The notes under the pieces were generated by a model. It did not search any database and was not told the DNA's origin. It saw only the letters and a program-made list of their open reading frames with translations. A program made the translations under genes and the position numbers. This document shows positions 61,909 through 64,000 of a stretch of 64,000 nt of DNA, piece by piece (position 1 is the first letter of the stretch; the number at the start of each line of letters is the position of its first letter). The DNA comes from Paenibacillus sp. FSL R5-0341 (GTDB lineage: Bacteria; Bacillota; Bacilli; Paenibacillales; Paenibacillaceae), in NCBI RefSeq assembly GCF_037975235.1, contig NZ_CP150241.1:4774001-4838000 (forward strand), given 5' to 3'.

Positions 61909-61982
61909 TGAAACCCGTTTCATGAAATGGGTTTCATTAAGCTGAAACATAAAACCCGTTCCACTTTATGAAAGGGGTTTCA
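61909..61982. promoter_or_regulatory. Array of four LacI-type operators
   Basis: O1 TGAAACCCGTTTCA (61909-61922) and O2 TGAAATGGGTTTCA (61923-61936) abut; a weaker TAAAACCCGTTCCA lies at 61950-61963; O3 TGAAAGGGGTTTCA lies at 61969-61982. All lie just downstream of the -10 box in the importer leader. Confidence 0.8.
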
Positions 61983-61993
61983 TTCACGCACTC

Positions 61994-62023
61994 ATTATAT
62001 TTCACCCTTCAAGGAAATGTCAA
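61994..62023 (-). promoter_or_regulatory. Sigma-A promoter of the sugar importer operon
   Basis: Minus strand TTGACA (62023-62018), 18-base spacer, TATAAT (61999-61994): both boxes are perfect consensus. Confidence 0.85.
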
Positions 62024-62032
62024 CGCTTTCTT
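62018..62032 (-). promoter_or_regulatory. cre site overlapping the -35 box
   Basis: Minus strand AAGAAAGCGTTGACA fits WTGNAANCGNWNNCW with one mismatch and contains the TTGACA -35 box, so CcpA binding would block polymerase. Confidence 0.65.
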
Positions 62033-62050
62033 TTCCAATTACAGGGCCCC

Positions 62051-63079
62051 TTATCTTGCAGCAGGTCCTGTACTTTGACGCACAATCAGCTCCGGTTGCA
62101 GAATGATCTGCTTCTTCGGTTTGCCTTGGTTAATCAGCTCATGCAGCACGTCCACAGCCTGTTTGCCAAGCTGATACGTGTTCTGGGACACGGTTGTCAG
62201 TTCCGGTATAACGGCACTGGCGAGCGGCGTGTCATCGAAACCCACAATGGATATATCCTTCGGAATCGAGAGCCCATGCTCAATCGTCGACTTGATGGCA
62301 CCAATCGCCGTGTTGTCATTCACACAGATGACTGCGGTTGGCGGATTGTCACGATCCAGCAATTTGGACATCTCTCGTTTACCATCGTCGATGGAGAAGC
62401 TGCCGAGTAATTGCCGTTCTTTTGGTATTTCCAGCCCATGCTCGCGAAGTTTCTTCTGCACAGCTCTGACCTTAACCATCGTGGTGGACAACTCTTTCAA
62501 CCCGCCGACAAAGGCGATATCACGATGCCCCAGTTCAAGCAAATGCTCAGCTACAAGAGCTGCCCCTGCCCCTTCGTCCGTGTACACTCGGTGGAATCCG
62601 CCTTTGGCAATATTGCCATTAACCAGCACAATTGGCATACGTTTGCCCATATCAATCAATTCCTGAGCCATATCATCTGGACAAACCTGCATGTTGATTC
62701 GCCCGCCGAGAAAAATAATTCCGTCTACCCGCTTCTCTCGCAGGATGGACAAATATTCAGATTCCCTGTTGTAATCCCCTGCGGTATTGCACAGAAAAAA
62801 CGTGTACCCCAATCCGCGAGCCTCATTCTCCGCGCCCCAGAAGACTTCCGGAAAGAAGGGGTTCGTGATGTCTGGCAGGATGATGGCAATGGTGCCCGTC
62901 TCTTTCTTGATCAGACTGCGCGCCTGCGCGTTCGGCTGAAACTGGTGTTTTTCGATGATGGACATAATCTTCTCTCGGGTGCTTGCACGCACTGGTGCCG
63001 TGTCATTCAGCACCCGGGAGACCGTCGCGACAGATACGTTTGCTTCCTTGGCGATGTCATATATAGTGATCGGTGTCAT
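62051..63079 (-). CDS. LacI-family transcriptional regulator
   Basis: A 342-residue repressor. Helix-turn-helix and hinge: ITIYDIAKEANVSVATVSRVLNDTAPV (residues 4-30), then NPFFPEVFWGAENEARGLGY and the sugar-binding domain ending VGFDDTPLASAVIPELTTVSQ. It should bind the TGAAAC-type operators in front of the importer and its own gene, released by a galacto- or arabino-oligosaccharide (inferred). The stop is 28 bases from the importer -35 box. Confidence 0.93.
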   Translation of the reverse strand: MTPITIYDIAKEANVSVATVSRVLNDTAPVRASTREKIMSIIEKHQFQPNAQARSLIKKETGTIAIILPDITNPFFPEVFWGAENEARGLGYTFFLCNTAGDYNRESEYLSILREKRVDGIIFLGGRINMQVCPDDMAQELIDMGKRMPIVLVNGNIAKGGFHRVYTDEGAGAALVAEHLLELGHRDIAFVGGLKELSTTMVKVRAVQKKLREHGLEIPKERQLLGSFSIDDGKREMSKLLDRDNPPTAVICVNDNTAIGAIKSTIEHGLSIPKDISIVGFDDTPLASAVIPELTTVSQNTYQLGKQAVDVLHELINQGKPKKQIILQPELIVRQSTGPAAR

Positions 63080-63124
63080 AGCGGAACCTTCCTTTTTCTC
63101 TAATTTTCCCTATTTTCCCTGCTT

Positions 63125-63162
63125 ATCATACCAGATAAGGAATGGTGATGAAATGGGTTTCA
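63125..63162 (-). promoter_or_regulatory. lacI promoter with autoregulatory operator
   Basis: Minus strand TATGAT -10 (63130-63125), 17-base spacer and a weak -35 TTTCAT (63153-63148). Operator TGAAATGGGTTTCA (63149-63162), identical to O2, covers the -35 box. Confidence 0.65.
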
Positions 63163-63367
63163 GTGACGGGCGAATGATTTCACACTGGACCAATAGAAGT
63201 TCCGGATATGACATTCATACGTGAATTGTTCGATGCATTACTCATTAGCGTCATTATTTTCACAGGACATGTTTGCTTTTCTTTATTTCCCCTTCTAATC
63301 TGCGTTTATGGTCCATATATTAAATTGTAAGCGAATTCATTGGGATTAGAGGAGTGTGAACAACGTC

Positions 63368-63730
63368 ATGATCATTCAAGTCAGTCCGCTGGCAGAAGCA
63401 AGACTTACTGAAAAGCTGGGAGATCGACCAGGCTATTTCAAATTGTTTTATGATACCGATGGATGCGGTTGTGACGGAATTGCGGTGCTTCTGATCTTGA
63501 ACGAGCCGGATAGCGATGATGTTACCGTAGAAGCCGGTTCGCTTCCCTTTGTAATCAACAAACAGCAGCAGATTTACTTTGAACCCTGTCTGCGTCTGCA
63601 ATCCGAGCACAGTTTCCCTTCATTTCGACTGAGTAGCGATTCCATGATCTATGGCAGTAATGTCAAAGTCCATGATCTACGAGATACTGCAGACATAGCT
63701 CCTCAACCCACTGGATGGTTTGTACGATAA
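63368..63730 (+). CDS. YqkB/HesB-like iron-sulfur cluster family protein
   Basis: A 120-residue protein with the HesB/IscA-like fold start IIQVSPLAEARLTEKLGDRPG and the motif YDTDGCGCDG (about residues 29-38); no final Cys-Gly-Cys is present, so it resembles YqkB rather than a true A-type carrier. Function in Bacillales is unproven. The start is uncertain: the ATG at 63368 is 13 bases from GAGGAG, while a GTG at 63356 is almost on top of it. The last 200 bases of the window, after the terminator, show no gene. Confidence 0.75.
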   Translation: MIIQVSPLAEARLTEKLGDRPGYFKLFYDTDGCGCDGIAVLLILNEPDSDDVTVEAGSLPFVINKQQQIYFEPCLRLQSEHSFPSFRLSSDSMIYGSNVKVHDLRDTADIAPQPTGWFVR

Positions 63731-63752
63731 ACGTTGAATTCACACTATAATC

Positions 63753-63797
63753 AAAACCTCCCAATCCCACGTTTTCTGCGGGACGAGAGGTTTTTTA
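63753..63797 (+). terminator. Terminator after YqkB-like gene
   Basis: AAAACCTC and GAGGTTTT with inner TCCC/GGGA, followed by T6. Confidence 0.85.
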
Positions 63798-64000
63798 TCA
63801 ATTTCGAACGAGTTAATTAAGCACTATTCTTGTAAACATTTCATCTTCGTGCAGGCCTCTGTACCTCTCCCGCTCTATTTCCAACAATTTTTCAGGACCA
63901 AAAGGTGACAGCTTGATTAATCTCTCTAATGAGATTGAAATTACTGAATGAAATACTAAGGTGTACTGCTATTTCAAAAAAATAAAAAAGTCACTAATAT

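Noticed and set aside
1..64000. tRNA, rRNA, CRISPR array, prophage or insertion sequence
   Set aside because: I looked for CCA-ended cloverleaf regions, direct-repeat/spacer arrays, transposase motifs and phage genes and saw none.

Overview
The window looks like chromosome of a Paenibacillus-type Firmicute. Reasons: moderate GC, strong AAGGAGG-type ribosome-binding sites with frequent TTG/GTG starts, Bacillus-style sigma-A promoters and CcpA cre sites, a LicT/RAT antitermination system, a meso-DAP dehydrogenase, KhtTU, a bacterial expansin and a dense set of plant-polysaccharide enzymes. I see no rRNA, tRNA, CRISPR array, transposase or phage module.

Layout. 0-6 kb: the 3' end of a GH42 beta-galactosidase, an ECF sigma/anti-sigma pair with an ECF-type autoregulatory promoter, and a leftward cluster of five small soluble proteins that includes a SUKH (SMI1/KNR4) protein and looks like orphan immunity genes. 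6-9.5 kb: a PilZ protein, an NCS2 purine/pyrimidine permease with an ankyrin protein, and a divergent LysR regulator. 9.6-16.1 kb: a beta-glucoside operon (two GH1 6-phospho-beta-glucosidases, licT, PTS IIBCA) in which every gene has its own LicT-binding RAT hairpin overlapping a terminator, four in series. 16.3-19.1 kb: a suppressor-of-fused protein, a GAF-LuxR regulator and a lipoprotein. 19.2-26 kb: an unusual oligopeptide-type ABC transporter with a fused double ATPase, two permeases with extra N-terminal domains and a binding protein whose two halves appear circularly permuted.

26-49.8 kb: housekeeping and stress genes. These include a hexapeptide acetyltransferase, a ROK protein, a LexA-box-controlled small protein, a decayed ComEC-like metallo-hydrolase, a nitroreductase/MFS/HxlR detoxification group, a cyclase, a DJ-1 protein, a quinone-reductase-like enzyme, PhzF, an expansin, KhtTU with a GreA/GreB-like protein, gdhA, a pentapeptide protein, ddh, lipoproteins, exoA, a GNAT enzyme and a sarcosine/N-methyltryptophan oxidase that probably starts at ATT.

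49.9-63.1 kb: a leftward carbohydrate locus of LacI regulator, sugar ABC importer (binding protein plus two permeases), membrane-anchored GH30, GH35, GH43-CBM42 and secreted GH30-CBM13. The enzyme set suggests type II arabinogalactan side-chain use. The importer promoter combines a consensus sigma-A site, a cre site over the -35 box and four LacI-type operators just downstream; a fifth operator overlaps the lacI promoter. No importer ATPase is present, so a shared MsmX-type ATPase is likely. A repeated element of about 190 bp lies just upstream of three of the secreted or carbohydrate-active enzyme genes (expansin, GH30, GH35), always in the same orientation. The window ends with a YqkB-like iron-sulfur-type protein.
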